From: Desulfolutivibrio sulfoxidireducens
GTDB lineage: Bacteria; Desulfobacterota; Desulfovibrionia; Desulfovibrionales; Desulfovibrionaceae
Reading direction: 5' to 3'
NCBI RefSeq assembly: GCF_013376475.1
Contig: NZ_CP045508.1
Coordinates: 1,237,501 to 1,301,500 of the forward strand
Length of the DNA stretch: 64,000 nt
Numbering within the stretch: position 1 is the stretch's first letter; every line of letters starts with the position of its first letter. Below are positions 23,760 through 33,488 of the stretch, in pieces. Below the pieces are notes generated by a model that searched no databases, had not been told where the DNA came from, and saw only the letters and a list, made by a program, of their open reading frames with translations. Both the position numbers and the translations under genes were made by a program.

Positions 23760-24092
23760 ATGGAAGCCAAAGCGATTGCCAGATACATCCGCGTCTCGCC
23801 GCAGAAGGCGCGGTTGGTGGCCGACAACATCAAGGGCCGCCCTGTCGAGGAGGCGATGAACATCCTCAAGTTCACGCCCAAAAAAGCCGCGCGGCTCATC
23901 GGCAAGGTGCTGCATTCCGCCGTGGCCAACGCCGAACAAATCTCGGGCGTGGATATCGACACGCTGACGGTCAAGCAGGTGATCATCAATCCGGGACCCT
24001 CCTGGAAACGCCTTTTGACTCGTTCCATGGGCAGGGCCAACCGGATCGTGAAACGCACCAGCCACATCACCGTTGTGGTCGCGGAAAGCTAG
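23760..24092 (+). CDS. rplV: 50S ribosomal protein L22
   Basis: L22 lines the exit tunnel and is a site of macrolide-resistance changes. The 110-residue protein has IRVSPQKARLVADNIKGRPV and GRANRIVKRTSHITVVV. I chose the ATG at 23760 (MEAKAIARYIR), preceded by AGGA, over TTG at 23736, because it gives the standard 110-residue length. Confidence 0.95.
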   Translation: MEAKAIARYIRVSPQKARLVADNIKGRPVEEAMNILKFTPKKAARLIGKVLHSAVANAEQISGVDIDTLTVKQVIINPGPSWKRLLTRSMGRANRIVKRTSHITVVVAES

Positions 24093-24101
24093 GAGCTTGA
24101 C

Positions 24102-24743
24102 ATGGGCCAGAAAGTTCATCCGTACGGATTCAGGCTGGGGTACAATAAGACCTGGATTTCCCGGTGGTTCACCAAGAAGGACTACCCCGCCTTTGTCTTC
24201 GAGGACAGCAAGATTCGCAAGTTCGTGAAGAAGTCCCTGTATCACGCCGGCATCTCGAAAATCGAGATCGAGCGGGCCGGGGGCAAGATCCGGCTGATCA
24301 TCCACACCGCGCGTCCGGGTATCGTCATCGGCCGCAAGGGCACGGAGATCGAGAAGGTCCGGGCCGATTTGAAGCAGCGTTTCGGCCGGGAATTCACCGT
24401 CGAGGTCACCGAGATACGCCGTCCCGAGATCGACGCGCAACTCGTGGCCGAAAACATCGCCCTGCAACTGGAACGCCGGGTGGCCTTCAGGCGGGCCATG
24501 AAGCGCACCGTTGGGTTGTCGCGCAAGTTCGGGGCCGAGGGCATCAAGGTGGCCTGTGCCGGCCGCCTGGCCGGGGCCGAGATCGCCCGGGCCGAGTGGT
24601 ACCGCGACGGCCGGGTGCCCTTGCAGACCCTGCGGGCGGACATTGACTACGGGTTGGCCACGGCCAAGACGACCTACGGGGTCATCGGGGTCAAGGTCTG
24701 GATTTTCAAGGGCGAGATACTCGACAGAGAGGTTGAAGCGTAA
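24102..24743 (+). CDS. rpsC: 30S ribosomal protein S3
   Basis: S3 forms part of the mRNA entry tunnel. The 213-residue protein starts [18 protein letters not shown] and has the KH motif [18 protein letters not shown]. The stop shares one base with the rplP start (TAATG), pointing to coupled translation. Confidence 0.97.
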   Translation: MGQKVHPYGFRLGYNKTWISRWFTKKDYPAFVFEDSKIRKFVKKSLYHAGISKIEIERAGGKIRLIIHTARPGIVIGRKGTEIEKVRADLKQRFGREFTVEVTEIRRPEIDAQLVAENIALQLERRVAFRRAMKRTVGLSRKFGAEGIKVACAGRLAGAEIARAEWYRDGRVPLQTLRADIDYGLATAKTTYGVIGVKVWIFKGEILDREVEA

Positions 24744-25156
24744 TGTTGGCCCCTAATAAAACGAAATTCCGCAAGATGCAGAAGGGCCGCCTGCGTGGTC
24801 CGGCCACCCGCGGGGCCACCGTGTCCTTCGGCGAGGTGGGCATCAAGGCCGTGGAACACGGCAAGCTGACCAGCCAGCAGATCGAGGCCGCCCGCGTGGC
24901 CATCATGCGGCACATCAAGCGCGGCGGCAAGGTCTGGATCCGCATCTTCCCGGACCACCCCATCACCGAGAAGCCCGCCGAGGTCCGGCAGGGCAAGGGC
25001 AAGGGCGCCCCGGTGGGCTGGTACGCGGCGGTCAAGCCCGGCCGGGTGCTCTACGAGATCAAGGGCGTGGACATGGAAGTGGCCAAGATCGCCCTGACCC
25101 GGGCCATGCACAAGCTGCCCATCAAGACCCGGATCGTGGTCAAGGAGGTGGCCTAG
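24743..25156 (+). CDS. rplP: 50S ribosomal protein L16
   Basis: The 137-residue protein starts [19 protein letters not shown] and has [20 protein letters not shown] and [20 protein letters not shown], invariant in L16, which helps form the A site. rpmC starts 2 bp after the stop. Confidence 0.98.
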   Translation: MLAPNKTKFRKMQKGRLRGPATRGATVSFGEVGIKAVEHGKLTSQQIEAARVAIMRHIKRGGKVWIRIFPDHPITEKPAEVRQGKGKGAPVGWYAAVKPGRVLYEIKGVDMEVAKIALTRAMHKLPIKTRIVVKEVA

Positions 25157-25158
25157 CC

Positions 25159-25356
25159 ATGAAGGTCGCCGAACTGCGCGAGAAAGAGGTCAAGTCCCTG
25201 CACGACCTTTTGGGCGAAAGCCGCGACGAGCTCTTCAAGCTGCGCTTTCAGCATGCCACGGCCCAGTTGGAAAAGACCCACAAGCTTGTGGACGTCAAAA
25301 AGAACATCGCCCGGATCCTGACCGTGTTGCGCGAAAAAAACGCGCCCGGCGCGTAA
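25159..25356 (+). CDS. rpmC: 50S ribosomal protein L29
   Basis: This 65-residue, mostly helical protein has ELREKEVKSLHDLLGESRDE and LFKLRFQHATAQLEKTHKL, the L29 pattern. L29 lies beside L23 near the tunnel exit. The last residues (EKNAPGA) are a short variable tail. Confidence 0.95.
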   Translation: MKVAELREKEVKSLHDLLGESRDELFKLRFQHATAQLEKTHKLVDVKKNIARILTVLREKNAPGA

Positions 25357-25369
25357 GCGGAGCCTTGAC

Positions 25370-25633
25370 ATGATCGAACAGCACAAGAGCAATCGCCGCG
25401 TTTTGACCGGCGTCGTGGTTTCAAGCAAGAACGACAAGACCATCGTGGTCCGGGTCGAGACCTTGATCCAGCATCCGTTGTACAAGAAGTTCATCCGCCG
25501 CCACAAAAAGTTCATGGCCCATGATCCGGCCAACGAATGCGGCGTGGGGGACATGGTGCGGATCATCGAACATCGGCCCCTGTCCAGGCGCAAGCGCTGG
25601 CATCTGGTGCAAATCACGGAAAAAGCGGTTTAG
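25370..25633 (+). CDS. rpsQ: 30S ribosomal protein S17
   Basis: The 87-residue OB-fold protein has [20 protein letters not shown] and the closing segment [16 protein letters not shown], both S17 hallmarks. S17 is a primary 16S rRNA binder of the 30S body. rplN begins 9 bp later. Confidence 0.97.
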   Translation: MIEQHKSNRRVLTGVVVSSKNDKTIVVRVETLIQHPLYKKFIRRHKKFMAHDPANECGVGDMVRIIEHRPLSRRKRWHLVQITEKAV

Positions 25634-25642
25634 GGTGAGACG

Positions 25643-26011
25643 ATGATCCAGGTGGAAAGCAAACTCGACGTGGCGGACAATTCCGGGGCCAAGAAGGTGA
25701 GCTGCATCAAGGTCCTGGGCGGCAGCCGTCGCCGGTATGCGGGCGTGGGTGACATTATCGTGGTCTCGGTCAAGGAGGCCATGCCCCATTCCAAGGTGAA
25801 AAAGGGCGCGGTGATGAAGGCCGTGGTGGTGCGAACCACCAAGGAGATCGGTCGCCCCGATGGCTCGTACATCAAATTCGACAACAATTCCGCTGTGCTG
25901 CTCAACGCCCAGCTTGAGCCAGTGGGGACCCGCATCTTTGGACCTGTGGCCAGGGAACTGCGGCAGAAAAACTTCATGAAAATCGTCTCCCTCGCTCCCG
26001 AAGTGTTGTAG
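25643..26011 (+). CDS. rplN: 50S ribosomal protein L14
   Basis: The 122-residue protein starts [19 protein letters not shown] and has [20 protein letters not shown] and [15 protein letters not shown], all typical of L14, which contacts 16S rRNA in an inter-subunit bridge. rplX starts 27 bp later. Confidence 0.98.
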   Translation: MIQVESKLDVADNSGAKKVSCIKVLGGSRRRYAGVGDIIVVSVKEAMPHSKVKKGAVMKAVVVRTTKEIGRPDGSYIKFDNNSAVLLNAQLEPVGTRIFGPVARELRQKNFMKIVSLAPEVL

Positions 26012-26038
26012 AGACGCCGCAGCCGCATTGAGGACGCC

Positions 26039-26368
<330 letters not shown>

Positions 26369-26372
26369 CACC

Positions 26373-26912
26373 ATGACCCGCCTGGAAAACATGTATTCTG
26401 AAAAGGTGGCCCCGGCCCTCAAAAAAGAGTTCGGCTACACCTCGTCCATGCAGATTCCGCGGCTTACGTCCGTCTCGCTCAACATCGGGCTTGGCGAGGC
26501 CAGCCAGAACAACAAGCTGATCGAGGAAGCCGTGGTGGAACTGACCACCATCGCCGGGCAAAAGGCCGTGGTCACCAGGGCCCGCAAGTCCATCGCCGCG
26601 TTCAAGCTGCGCGAGGGACTGCCTGTGGGATGCCGGGTGACCCTGCGCCACGAACGCATGTGGGACTTCCTGGACAAGCTGATCAATTACGCCCTGCCGC
26701 GCGTGCGGGATTTCCGGGGCGTTCCCGACAGGGGTTTTGACGGCAGGGGCAATTTCACGATGGGCATCCGGGAGCATACCATCTTCCCGGAGATCAACGT
26801 GGATCGGGTCGAGCGCGTCAAGGGCATGAACGTGACCATCGTCACCACGGCGCGCACCGACAAGGAAGGCAAGGTTTTGCTGGATCTGCTCGGCATGCCG
26901 TTCAAAAAATAA
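26373..26912 (+). CDS. rplE: 50S ribosomal protein L5
   Basis: L5 binds 5S rRNA. The 179-residue length and the segments [39 protein letters not shown] and [11 protein letters not shown] match the family. I used the ATG at 26373, just after rplX; the frame is open upstream through rplX. Confidence 0.97.
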   Translation: MTRLENMYSEKVAPALKKEFGYTSSMQIPRLTSVSLNIGLGEASQNNKLIEEAVVELTTIAGQKAVVTRARKSIAAFKLREGLPVGCRVTLRHERMWDFLDKLINYALPRVRDFRGVPDRGFDGRGNFTMGIREHTIFPEINVDRVERVKGMNVTIVTTARTDKEGKVLLDLLGMPFKK

Positions 26913-26923
26913 GGAGATCGGTC

Positions 26924-27109
26924 TTGGCTCGCACAGCACTCATGATCAAGGCCCGCCGTAAGCCGAAATTTACCGCCAGGGCATACAATCGTTGCCCCAT
27001 TTGCGGCAGGTCCCGGGCGTATATGCGCAGGTTCGGCGTGTGCCGTATTTGTTTCCGTAACATGTCGCTGGCCGGCGAGCTTCCCGGCGTGCGCAAATCG
27101 AGCTGGTAA
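26924..27109 (+). CDS. rpsN: 30S ribosomal protein S14, zinc-binding type
   Basis: The 61-residue short form of S14 has two cysteine pairs (Cys24/Cys27 in CPIC and Cys40/Cys43 in CRIC), the zinc-binding variant. The start is TTG at 26924, fixed by AAGGAG 7 bp upstream (26911-26916). No ATG gives the conserved [16 protein letters not shown] start. Confidence 0.96.
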   Translation: MARTALMIKARRKPKFTARAYNRCPICGRSRAYMRRFGVCRICFRNMSLAGELPGVRKSSW

Positions 27110-27125
27110 GCCAAGGAGAAGGGAA

Positions 27126-27509
27126 ATGTCCGTTGTCGATCCCATTGCCGACATGCTTGCCCGCATTCGCAACGCCCATCAGGCGCTCCACGCCGACGTG
27201 GTCATGCCCGTGTCCAAGATGAAGGCCGCCATCGCCGTCATATTAAAGGACGAAGGCTACATTGCCGGCTACGCCGTGGATGGTCCCAAGCTGTCCATTA
27301 CCCTGAAATATTCGAAAGGCAAGCCGACCATTTCAGGCCTGAAAAAGATCAGCACGCCCGGACGCCGGGTCTACGTGGGCGCCAAGGAGATTCCGGATGT
27401 CCAAAACGGGCTCGGGATCAGCATCCTGTCCACGTCCCGGGGCGTTCTGGCCGCCGGCGTGGCCCGCGAGCAGCGTCTTGGCGGCGAACTTCTCTGCGAG
27501 ATCTGGTAG
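27126..27509 (+). CDS. rpsH: 30S ribosomal protein S8
   Basis: The 127-residue protein has [16 protein letters not shown] near the start and [20 protein letters not shown] near the end, as in S8. In many bacteria S8 binds the message of its own operon; I cannot show such a site here. Confidence 0.97.
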   Translation: MSVVDPIADMLARIRNAHQALHADVVMPVSKMKAAIAVILKDEGYIAGYAVDGPKLSITLKYSKGKPTISGLKKISTPGRRVYVGAKEIPDVQNGLGISILSTSRGVLAAGVAREQRLGGELLCEIW

Positions 27510-27532
27510 CCGCCCGGAGCGAGGAGCATATC

Positions 27533-28072
27533 ATGTCCAGGATAGGAAAAAAGGAAATCATCCTCCCGGCCGGGGTGACCGTCACGGTCGAACCCCAGGC
27601 GGTGAAGGTCAAGGGCCCCAAGGGTGAGCTGCAAACGCCCGTGCATCCCAAGGTCGGGTATGCCGTCGAGGGGACCACGGTCACGGTCAACCGTGTGGAC
27701 GACACCCGCATTGCCCGGGCCCAGCACGGACTGCGCCGCACGCTTTTGGCCAATCTGGTCGAGGGCGTGAGCAAGGGATTCACCAAGACCCTCGAGGTCA
27801 TCGGGGTGGGGTACAAGGTCTCGACCCAGGGGGATGTGGTCTCCCTGAGCGTCGGCTACTCCCACCAGGTGGAGTTCAAGCTCCCGTCCGGAATCGCGGC
27901 CAAGGTCGAGGGCAACAAGATCACCCTGGCCGGGATCGACAAGCAGCTCGTGGGCGAGACCGCGGCGCGCATCCGCCGGGTGCGTCCGCCCGAACCCTTC
28001 AAGGGCAAGGGCATCAAGTATGAAACCGAGACGATTCGTCGCAAGGCCGGCAAATCCGGCGGCAAGAAATAG
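27533..28072 (+). CDS. rplF: 50S ribosomal protein L6
   Basis: The 179-residue protein with two similar domains starts MSRIGKKEIILPAGVTVTV. It has VKGPKGELQTPVHPKV and the C-terminal RVRPPEPFKGKGIKYETE, all L6 hallmarks. L6 sits near the factor-binding region of the 50S subunit. Confidence 0.97.
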   Translation: MSRIGKKEIILPAGVTVTVEPQAVKVKGPKGELQTPVHPKVGYAVEGTTVTVNRVDDTRIARAQHGLRRTLLANLVEGVSKGFTKTLEVIGVGYKVSTQGDVVSLSVGYSHQVEFKLPSGIAAKVEGNKITLAGIDKQLVGETAARIRRVRPPEPFKGKGIKYETETIRRKAGKSGGKK

Positions 28073-28081
28073 GGCTGGCAT

Positions 28082-28441
28082 ATGAAAGTCACCAAAGAAG
28101 TCGCGCGCAAGCGCCGCAAGGTGCGCATCCGCAAGAAGCTGTCCGGTGTGGCCGCCCGCCCGAGGCTGGTGGTGTATCGTTCCAACCGCCATATTTACGC
28201 CCAACTGGTGGATGACGTGGCCGGGCAGACCCTGGCCAGTTGTTCCACGCTGGCCCTGTCCAAGGACGGCCAGGCCCTTCGTCTGGACAAGGAATCCGCC
28301 GCCCGCGTCGGACGCGAAGTGGCGGAGAGGGCCAAGGAGCGCGGCATCGAGGCCGTGGTCTTTGACCGCAACGGCTATCTGTATCACGGCCGCATCAAGG
28401 CCTTGGCAGACGGCGCCCGCGAAGGCGGACTGAAATTCTAA
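28082..28441 (+). CDS. rplR: 50S ribosomal protein L18
   Basis: The 119-residue 5S rRNA-binding protein has the arginine/lysine-rich start, [19 protein letters not shown], and [19 protein letters not shown] with EGGLKF at the end, the L18 pattern. Confidence 0.97.
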   Translation: MKVTKEVARKRRKVRIRKKLSGVAARPRLVVYRSNRHIYAQLVDDVAGQTLASCSTLALSKDGQALRLDKESAARVGREVAERAKERGIEAVVFDRNGYLYHGRIKALADGAREGGLKF

Positions 28442-28461
28442 GCGCGTAAGGATCCAAGAAC

Positions 28462-28953
28462 ATGGACCAGTCGGAACTCAATCAGATTGAAAAGATCGTG
28501 TACCTGAACCGCGTGGCCAAGGTCGTCAAGGGCGGTCGCCGGTTCAGCTTCAGCGCCCTGGTGGTCGTGGGCGACGGGAACGGCTCGGTGGGGTACGGCC
28601 TGGGCAAGGCCAACGAGGTCCCCGAGGCCATCCGCAAGGCCTCGGAGCAGGCGAAAAAGTCCATGATCAAGGTGCCGCTCATAGAAGGAACCCTGCCCTA
28701 CGAGATCCTGGGACGCTACGGCGCCGGACGGGTGGTGCTCAAACCCGCCTCCAAGGGTACCGGAATCATCGCTGGCGGCCCGGTGCGCGCGGTCATGGAG
28801 GCCGTGGGCGTCCACGACATCCTGACCAAGGCCATCGGCACCAACAACCCGCACAATGTGCTTCGGGCCACCATCGCCGGCCTGGAATCCCTGCGCAGCG
28901 CCGAATTCGTCAGCGAACTGCGCGGCAAGACCTTAAGCACCCCGAGGAAATAA
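28462..28953 (+). CDS. rpsE: 30S ribosomal protein S5
   Basis: The 163-residue protein has the double-stranded RNA-binding-like N-terminal domain ([20 protein letters not shown]) and the [19 protein letters not shown] segment typical of S5, which helps decoding accuracy. rpmD follows after 2 bp. Confidence 0.97.
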   Translation: MDQSELNQIEKIVYLNRVAKVVKGGRRFSFSALVVVGDGNGSVGYGLGKANEVPEAIRKASEQAKKSMIKVPLIEGTLPYEILGRYGAGRVVLKPASKGTGIIAGGPVRAVMEAVGVHDILTKAIGTNNPHNVLRATIAGLESLRSAEFVSELRGKTLSTPRK

Positions 28954-28955
28954 CC

Positions 28956-29138
28956 ATGCCGGGCACAGTCACTGTCACATTGGTCAAAAGCGCCCATGGG
29001 CGTCCCCCCAAGCAGCGGGGGACCTTAAACGCCCTGGGACTGACGAAAATCCGCCAGGAACGGACGTTTACCAAAAACGAGACCGTTTTGGGCATGATCG
29101 CCAAGGTCGAGCACCTGGTCGAGGTGAGCGAGTCATGA
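28956..29138 (+). CDS. rpmD: 50S ribosomal protein L30
   Basis: The 60-residue protein has VTLVKSAHGRPPKQRGTLNA and GLTKIRQERTF, the L30 pattern. Its stop overlaps the rplO start by 4 bp (ATGA), indicating coupled translation. Confidence 0.95.
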   Translation: MPGTVTVTLVKSAHGRPPKQRGTLNALGLTKIRQERTFTKNETVLGMIAKVEHLVEVSES

Positions 29139-29611
29139 AATTGCACGAACTGTATCCCTTTCCCGAGGAGCGCAAGTCCCGCAAGCGCCTGGGCCGCGGC
29201 CGGGGAACCGGCCAGGGCTGCACCGCGGGCAAGGGCAACAAGGGCCAGAACGCCCGCGCCGGCGGCGGGGCCCAGCCCTGGTTTGAGGGCGGGCAGATGC
29301 CCCTGGCCCGGAGACTGCCCAAGCGCGGCTTCAAGAACTTTGATTTCAAGGTGACCTATTCCCCGCTCAATCTGGACCGCCTGTTCACGGTCTTTGCCGG
29401 GAAAACCGAGATCACCCTGGAAGACATCTACGCCAGCGGGCTGTGCCCGAAGAATGCGGCGGTCAAGGTCTTAAGCCGCGGCGAGGGTGCCGCCGTGACC
29501 GTCGAGGCGCACAAGTTCAGCAAAAAGGCGGCCGAGAAGATCGCCGCCGCCGGCGGAAAGGCCGTGGCCCTGGAAGCGAAGACCGCTTCGGAAACCTCGT
29601 CCCCGTCATAG
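29135..29611 (+). CDS. rplO: 50S ribosomal protein L15
   Basis: The 158-residue protein starts MKLHELYPFPEERKSRKRLG and has GRGRGTGQGCTAGKGNKGQ with GGGAQPWFEGGQMPLARRLP, typical of L15. The last ten residues (AKTASETSSPS region) are an unconserved extension. secY follows after 12 bp. Confidence 0.97.
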   Translation: MKLHELYPFPEERKSRKRLGRGRGTGQGCTAGKGNKGQNARAGGGAQPWFEGGQMPLARRLPKRGFKNFDFKVTYSPLNLDRLFTVFAGKTEITLEDIYASGLCPKNAAVKVLSRGEGAAVTVEAHKFSKKAAEKIAAAGGKAVALEAKTASETSSPS

Positions 29612-29623
29612 AAGGTAGAATCC

Positions 29624-30943
29624 GTGGCTTTGACTGGCGTTGAGAATCTGGCGCGGCTCCCGGAGCTTAAAAACAAGCTCCTGTGGACCTTTCTGCTTCT
29701 GGCCGTGTACCGGGTGGGCGTTCACGTGCCCGTTCCCGGCGTGGATGCGGCCGCTTTGGCAGACTTTTTCGAAACCGCCAAGAATACGCTTTTCGGGCTT
29801 TTCGACATGTTCTCGGGCGGCGCGCTCGGGAACGTGTCCATCTTTTCCCTGGGAATCATGCCGTATATCTCGGCCTCCATCATCATTCAGCTTCTGTCCG
29901 TGGTCAGCCCGGAACTGGCCCGGATGCAGAAGGAGGATGGCGCGGCCGGGAAAAAGAAAATGACCCAGTACACCCGCTACGGCACCGTGCTTATCTCCGT
30001 GGTCCAGGGCTTCGGCATCGCCGTGGGTCTGGAGAGCATGGCCAGCCCCACGGGCGCGCCAGTGGTTCTTGACCCGGGTTGGGGTTTCAAGCTCATGACC
30101 ATGACCACCCTGTGCACGGGCACGGTCTTTCTCATGTGGCTGGGCGAGCAGATCACCGGCAAGGGCATCGGCAACGGCATCTCGCTGATCATCTTCGCCG
30201 GTATCGTGGCCGGGTTTCCCCGGGCCACCATCAACACCTTCCAGTTGCTCTCCGCCGGGGAACTGAGCCTTTTCGTGCTGCTTTTGCTGGTGGCCCTGAT
30301 GGTGGCCGTCCTTGGGGTGATCATCTTTGTCGAGCGCGGCCAGCGACGCATTCCCATCCAGTACGCCAAGCGCATGGTGGGCCGGAAGATGTACGGCGGA
30401 CAGACCACGCATCTGCCGCTTCGCATCAACACCGCCGGGGTCATTCCGCCCATTTTCGCCTCGTCCATCCTGCTTTTCCCGGCGACCATCGCCAACTTTT
30501 CCCAGGTGGCCTGGCTCAGTGACATCGCCCACTATTTCAGTCCGCAAAATGTCGTCTACAACCTGCTTTTCGTGGCCATGATCGTGTTTTTCTGCTACTT
30601 CTACACGGCGATCATCTTCGATCCCAAAGACATCGCCGAGAATCTGCGCAAGCAGGGCGGGTTCATTCCGGGCATTCGGCCCGGGGCCAAGACCAGGGAA
30701 TACATCGACCGGGTGCTGACGCGCATCACCCTGTGGGGCGCCATTTACATCTCGGCGGTGTGCGTTTTGCCCATGATGCTCATCCAACATTTCAACGTCC
30801 CCTTTTATTTCGGCGGCACGTCGCTGTTGATCGTTGTCGGCGTGGCCATGGATTTCATGGGGCAGATCGAATCGTACCTTATTTCCCGGCAGTACGAGGG
30901 CCTCATGGCCAAGGGGAGAATCAAGGGCAGGAATTCGTTTTGA
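29624..30943 (+). CDS. secY: Preprotein translocase subunit SecY
   Basis: SecY is the protein-conducting channel of the inner membrane. The 439-residue protein has ten hydrophobic segments, the lateral-gate/plug region FSGGALGNVSIFSLGIMPYI, and cytoplasmic loops with GQRRIPIQYAKRMVGRKMYG and GFIPGIRPGAKT. The start is GTG at 29624. The stop overlaps the TTG start of map. Confidence 0.97.
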   Translation: MALTGVENLARLPELKNKLLWTFLLLAVYRVGVHVPVPGVDAAALADFFETAKNTLFGLFDMFSGGALGNVSIFSLGIMPYISASIIIQLLSVVSPELARMQKEDGAAGKKKMTQYTRYGTVLISVVQGFGIAVGLESMASPTGAPVVLDPGWGFKLMTMTTLCTGTVFLMWLGEQITGKGIGNGISLIIFAGIVAGFPRATINTFQLLSAGELSLFVLLLLVALMVAVLGVIIFVERGQRRIPIQYAKRMVGRKMYGGQTTHLPLRINTAGVIPPIFASSILLFPATIANFSQVAWLSDIAHYFSPQNVVYNLLFVAMIVFFCYFYTAIIFDPKDIAENLRKQGGFIPGIRPGAKTREYIDRVLTRITLWGAIYISAVCVLPMMLIQHFNVPFYFGGTSLLIVVGVAMDFMGQIESYLISRQYEGLMAKGRIKGRNSF

Positions 30944-31707
30944 AGAAGTTTCGGGGGATATACCTCAAAAACGACAATGAGATCACCCTGCTGCGTGAGG
31001 CCGGGCGCATTGTCGCCGCCATCCTGGAGGAGTTGCGGATCCAGGTGGCCCCGGGCGTCACGACCATGGAGTTCGAGAATCTGGCCCTGGACCTGTGCGA
31101 GAAGTACAAGGTCAAGCCCGCGTTCAAGGGGTATCTCGGATATCCGTTCGCCCTGTGCTGCTCGGTCAACGAGGAAGTGGTCCACGGGTTCCCCTCCGGG
31201 AGGGTGCTTGTCGAGGGCGACTTGGTCAGCTTCGATATGGGGGTGGTGTACAAGGGGTTTTACGGCGATTCGGCCCTGACCGTTCCCGTTGGGCGGGTAG
31301 ACGCCCGGGCCGAGGAACTTTTGTCCGTGACCCGGACCTCCTTGTTCGAGGGGATCGATCAGGCCAAGCTCGGCAATGACCTGTATGATATTTCCCGGGC
31401 CGTGCAGAAATATGTTGAAGGCCGGGGGTTCTCCGTGGTACGTCGTTTTGTTGGACATGGTATCGGAAAGCATCTCCACGAAAAGCCGGAGGTCCCCAAC
31501 TTCGCCCCCCCCGGGGCCAGTCGGGTGCCCTTGCAACCCGGCATGGTGCTGGCCATCGAACCCATGGTCACGGCTGGCGGACCGGAAGTGGAGGTCCTGT
31601 CGGACAAATGGACCGCGGTAACCAAGGACCGCAGTCTTTCGGCCCATTTCGAGCACACGGTGGCCGTCACCAAACACGGCCCCGTGATTTTGAGCGTTCG
31701 GGACTAA
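30940..31707 (+). CDS. map: Methionine aminopeptidase, type I
   Basis: The enzyme removes the initiator methionine from new proteins. Metal ligands are all visible in the 255-residue frame: His82 (VVHGFP), Asp99, Asp110, His173 (VGHGIGKHLH), Glu207 (AIEPMV) and Glu238 (HFEHT). The start is TTG at 30940, overlapping the secY stop, with AGGA 7 bp upstream; the first internal ATG would delete about 40 conserved residues. It sits between secY and rpmJ, with no adk or infA. Confidence 0.95.
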   Translation: MKKFRGIYLKNDNEITLLREAGRIVAAILEELRIQVAPGVTTMEFENLALDLCEKYKVKPAFKGYLGYPFALCCSVNEEVVHGFPSGRVLVEGDLVSFDMGVVYKGFYGDSALTVPVGRVDARAEELLSVTRTSLFEGIDQAKLGNDLYDISRAVQKYVEGRGFSVVRRFVGHGIGKHLHEKPEVPNFAPPGASRVPLQPGMVLAIEPMVTAGGPEVEVLSDKWTAVTKDRSLSAHFEHTVAVTKHGPVILSVRD

Positions 31708-31755
31708 TTCCCGACCGGTCGCATGTCGCGTCGGTCGGACAACGGAGCAGCCAGG

Positions 31756-31869
31756 ATGAAAGTCAAACCGTCGATAAAGAAATTGTGCGCCAATTGTAAA
31801 ATCATCAAGCGTCACGGCGTGTTGCGGGTGATTTGCGACAATCCCCGGCACAAGCAGCGCCAGGGATAA
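31756..31869 (+). CDS. rpmJ: 50S ribosomal protein L36, zinc-binding type
   Basis: This 37-residue protein starts [20 protein letters not shown]. Its ligands for zinc are Cys11, Cys14, Cys27 and His32, so it is the C+ form. CAGGATG gives a weak ribosome site. It lies between map and rpsM, its usual place. Confidence 0.96.
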   Translation: MKVKPSIKKLCANCKIIKRHGVLRVICDNPRHKQRQG

Positions 31870-31880
31870 GGGGGACTATC

Positions 31881-32252
31881 GTGGCCAGAATCGCTGGAGT
31901 TGATCTTCCCAGAAAGAAGCGGATGGATATCGCGCTGACGTATATCTACGGCATCGGCCGGGCCACGGCCCTGCGCATCCTCGACGTCACGGGCGTGGAC
32001 TGGACCAAGTCCAGCGACGACCTGTCCGCCGAGGAGACCAACAACATCCGTAAGGAAATCGAGCAGAACCACAAGGTTGAGGGCGACCTGCGCCGGGATG
32101 TCTCCGCCAATATCAAGCGGCTCATGGACATCGGCTGCTACCGCGGGCTCAGGCATCGTCGCGGCCTGCCCGTGCGCGGACAGCGTACCCACACCAATTC
32201 GCGTACCCGCAAGGGGCCGCGCCGTTCGGTCATGAGCAAGAAAAAGAAGTAG
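31881..32252 (+). CDS. rpsM: 30S ribosomal protein S13
   Basis: The 123-residue protein starts at GTG 31881 ([20 protein letters not shown]). It has the helix-two-turn-helix region and the tail [20 protein letters not shown], with TRKGPRR after it, the S13 hallmark. S13 contacts the P-site tRNA and the 50S subunit. It opens the alpha group. Confidence 0.97.
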   Translation: MARIAGVDLPRKKRMDIALTYIYGIGRATALRILDVTGVDWTKSSDDLSAEETNNIRKEIEQNHKVEGDLRRDVSANIKRLMDIGCYRGLRHRRGLPVRGQRTHTNSRTRKGPRRSVMSKKKK

Positions 32253-32273
32253 CGGACCAATTCAGGTGACCGG

Positions 32274-32294
32274 GCGCCCCGGTATTCGGGGCGC
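32274..32294 (+). promoter_or_regulatory. Hairpin between rpsM and rpsK
   Basis: GCGCCCC/GGGGCGC (32274-32280 and 32288-32294) with a 7-base loop lies in the 71-bp gap before rpsK. No T-run follows, so it is more likely a processing or regulatory structure than a terminator. Confidence 0.4.
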
Positions 32295-32323
32295 GGCGCC
32301 AAACCCCCTTCGGAGCAAGTGAC

Positions 32324-32710
32324 ATGGCAAAACCCCGCCGTAGCGGCAAGAAAGAAAAAAAGAACATCCCTTCCGGGATCGCCCACATTCAGGCCACCTT
32401 CAACAACACCATCATCACCTTCACGGATTCGCGGGGGAACGTGGTGAGCTGGGCCACCTCGGGCAACGCGGGGTTCAAGGGGTCGCGCAAGTCCACGCCC
32501 TTCGCGGCCCAGATCGCCGCCGAGAACGCGGCGCGCAAGGCCCAGGAGCACGGCATGCGCACCGTCGGCATCCTGGTCAAGGGACCCGGGTCGGGGCGTG
32601 AGGCGGCCATGCGGGCCATCAACAACGCCGGATTCAGGGTCAGCTTCATCCGGGACATCACCCCCATTCCGCACAATGGCTGCCGTCCTCCGAAACGGCG
32701 CAGGGTCTAG
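32324..32710 (+). CDS. rpsK: 30S ribosomal protein S11
   Basis: The 128-residue protein has [20 protein letters not shown] and [20 protein letters not shown], and ends CRPPKRRRV, all typical of S11, which forms part of the mRNA exit platform. A 119-bp gap with a hairpin separates it from rpsD. Confidence 0.97.
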   Translation: MAKPRRSGKKEKKNIPSGIAHIQATFNNTIITFTDSRGNVVSWATSGNAGFKGSRKSTPFAAQIAAENAARKAQEHGMRTVGILVKGPGSGREAAMRAINNAGFRVSFIRDITPIPHNGCRPPKRRRV

Positions 32711-32746
32711 GGTCGAAAGTCTCACGACATCAACTTTTCAGGGTCC

Positions 32747-32776
32747 GCGCGCCTTCGCCTCAAAGGCTTGGCGCGC
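32747..32776 (+). promoter_or_regulatory. Two-tier hairpin upstream of rpsD
   Basis: GCGCGCC (32747-32753) pairs with GGCGCGC (32770-32776), and inside it GCCT (32757-32760) pairs with AGGC (32764-32767). It is 54 bp before the rpsD start in an unusually long gap for this cluster. S4 commonly represses its own operon by binding a leader, so this is a candidate S4 site; that is inference. Confidence 0.4.
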
Positions 32777-32829
32777 CCAGGGCACGTCTCGATGGCCCGG
32801 ACCGCCAGGTACTTATCAGGAGGTAACCC

Positions 32830-33456
32830 TTGGCACGTTATACTGGAGCGAAATGTCGCCTGTGCCGTCGCGAGGGCGCCAAGCTTTTTCTCAAGGGCGA
32901 CCGGTGCTTCACCGACAAATGCGCCTACGAGCGCCGTCCCTACGCCCCTGGCCAGCATGGACGCATCCGCAAGAAGATGAGCGATTACGCCGTGCAACTG
33001 CGCGAGAAACAGAAGGTCCGCCGCATGTACGGCATTCTCGAGGAGCAGTTCCGGGCCTATTTCCAGCGCGCGGACATGAAAAAGGGCGTCACCGGCGACA
33101 ACCTGCTCATCTTCCTCGAACGGCGCATGGACAACGTGGTCTACCGCATGGGGTTCGCCAACTCCCGCAACCAGGCCCGTCAGTTGGTGCGCCACGGGGT
33201 CATCACCCTCAATGGCAAACGCGTCACCGTGCCCTCCATCCAGGTGAAAACCGGCGACGTGATCGGCATCCGCGATCAGAACCGCGAGTCGCCCATCATC
33301 AAGGAAGCCCAGCAGGTCATCGCCCGTCGTGGTTGTCCCTCCTGGGTCGAGGTCGACGGCGCGGCCCTTAAGGGCAAGGTCAACGCCATGCCCACCAGGG
33401 AAGACATTCAGTTCCCCATCAACGAGCAGCTCATCGTCGAGCTGTACTCCAAGTAA
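32830..33456 (+). CDS. rpsD: 30S ribosomal protein S4, zinc-binding type
   Basis: The 208-residue protein has the N-terminal zinc site Cys9, Cys12, Cys26 and Cys31 ([18 protein letters not shown]), then the S4 RNA-binding domain with [19 protein letters not shown]. The start is TTG at 32830, set by the excellent ribosome site AGGAGGT ending about 5 bp upstream. S4 is a primary 16S rRNA binder. Confidence 0.96.
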   Translation: MARYTGAKCRLCRREGAKLFLKGDRCFTDKCAYERRPYAPGQHGRIRKKMSDYAVQLREKQKVRRMYGILEEQFRAYFQRADMKKGVTGDNLLIFLERRMDNVVYRMGFANSRNQARQLVRHGVITLNGKRVTVPSIQVKTGDVIGIRDQNRESPIIKEAQQVIARRGCPSWVEVDGAALKGKVNAMPTREDIQFPINEQLIVELYSK

Positions 33457-33488
33457 GAGGCGCGTTTTCGCGTCGCAAGGTGTCGAAC

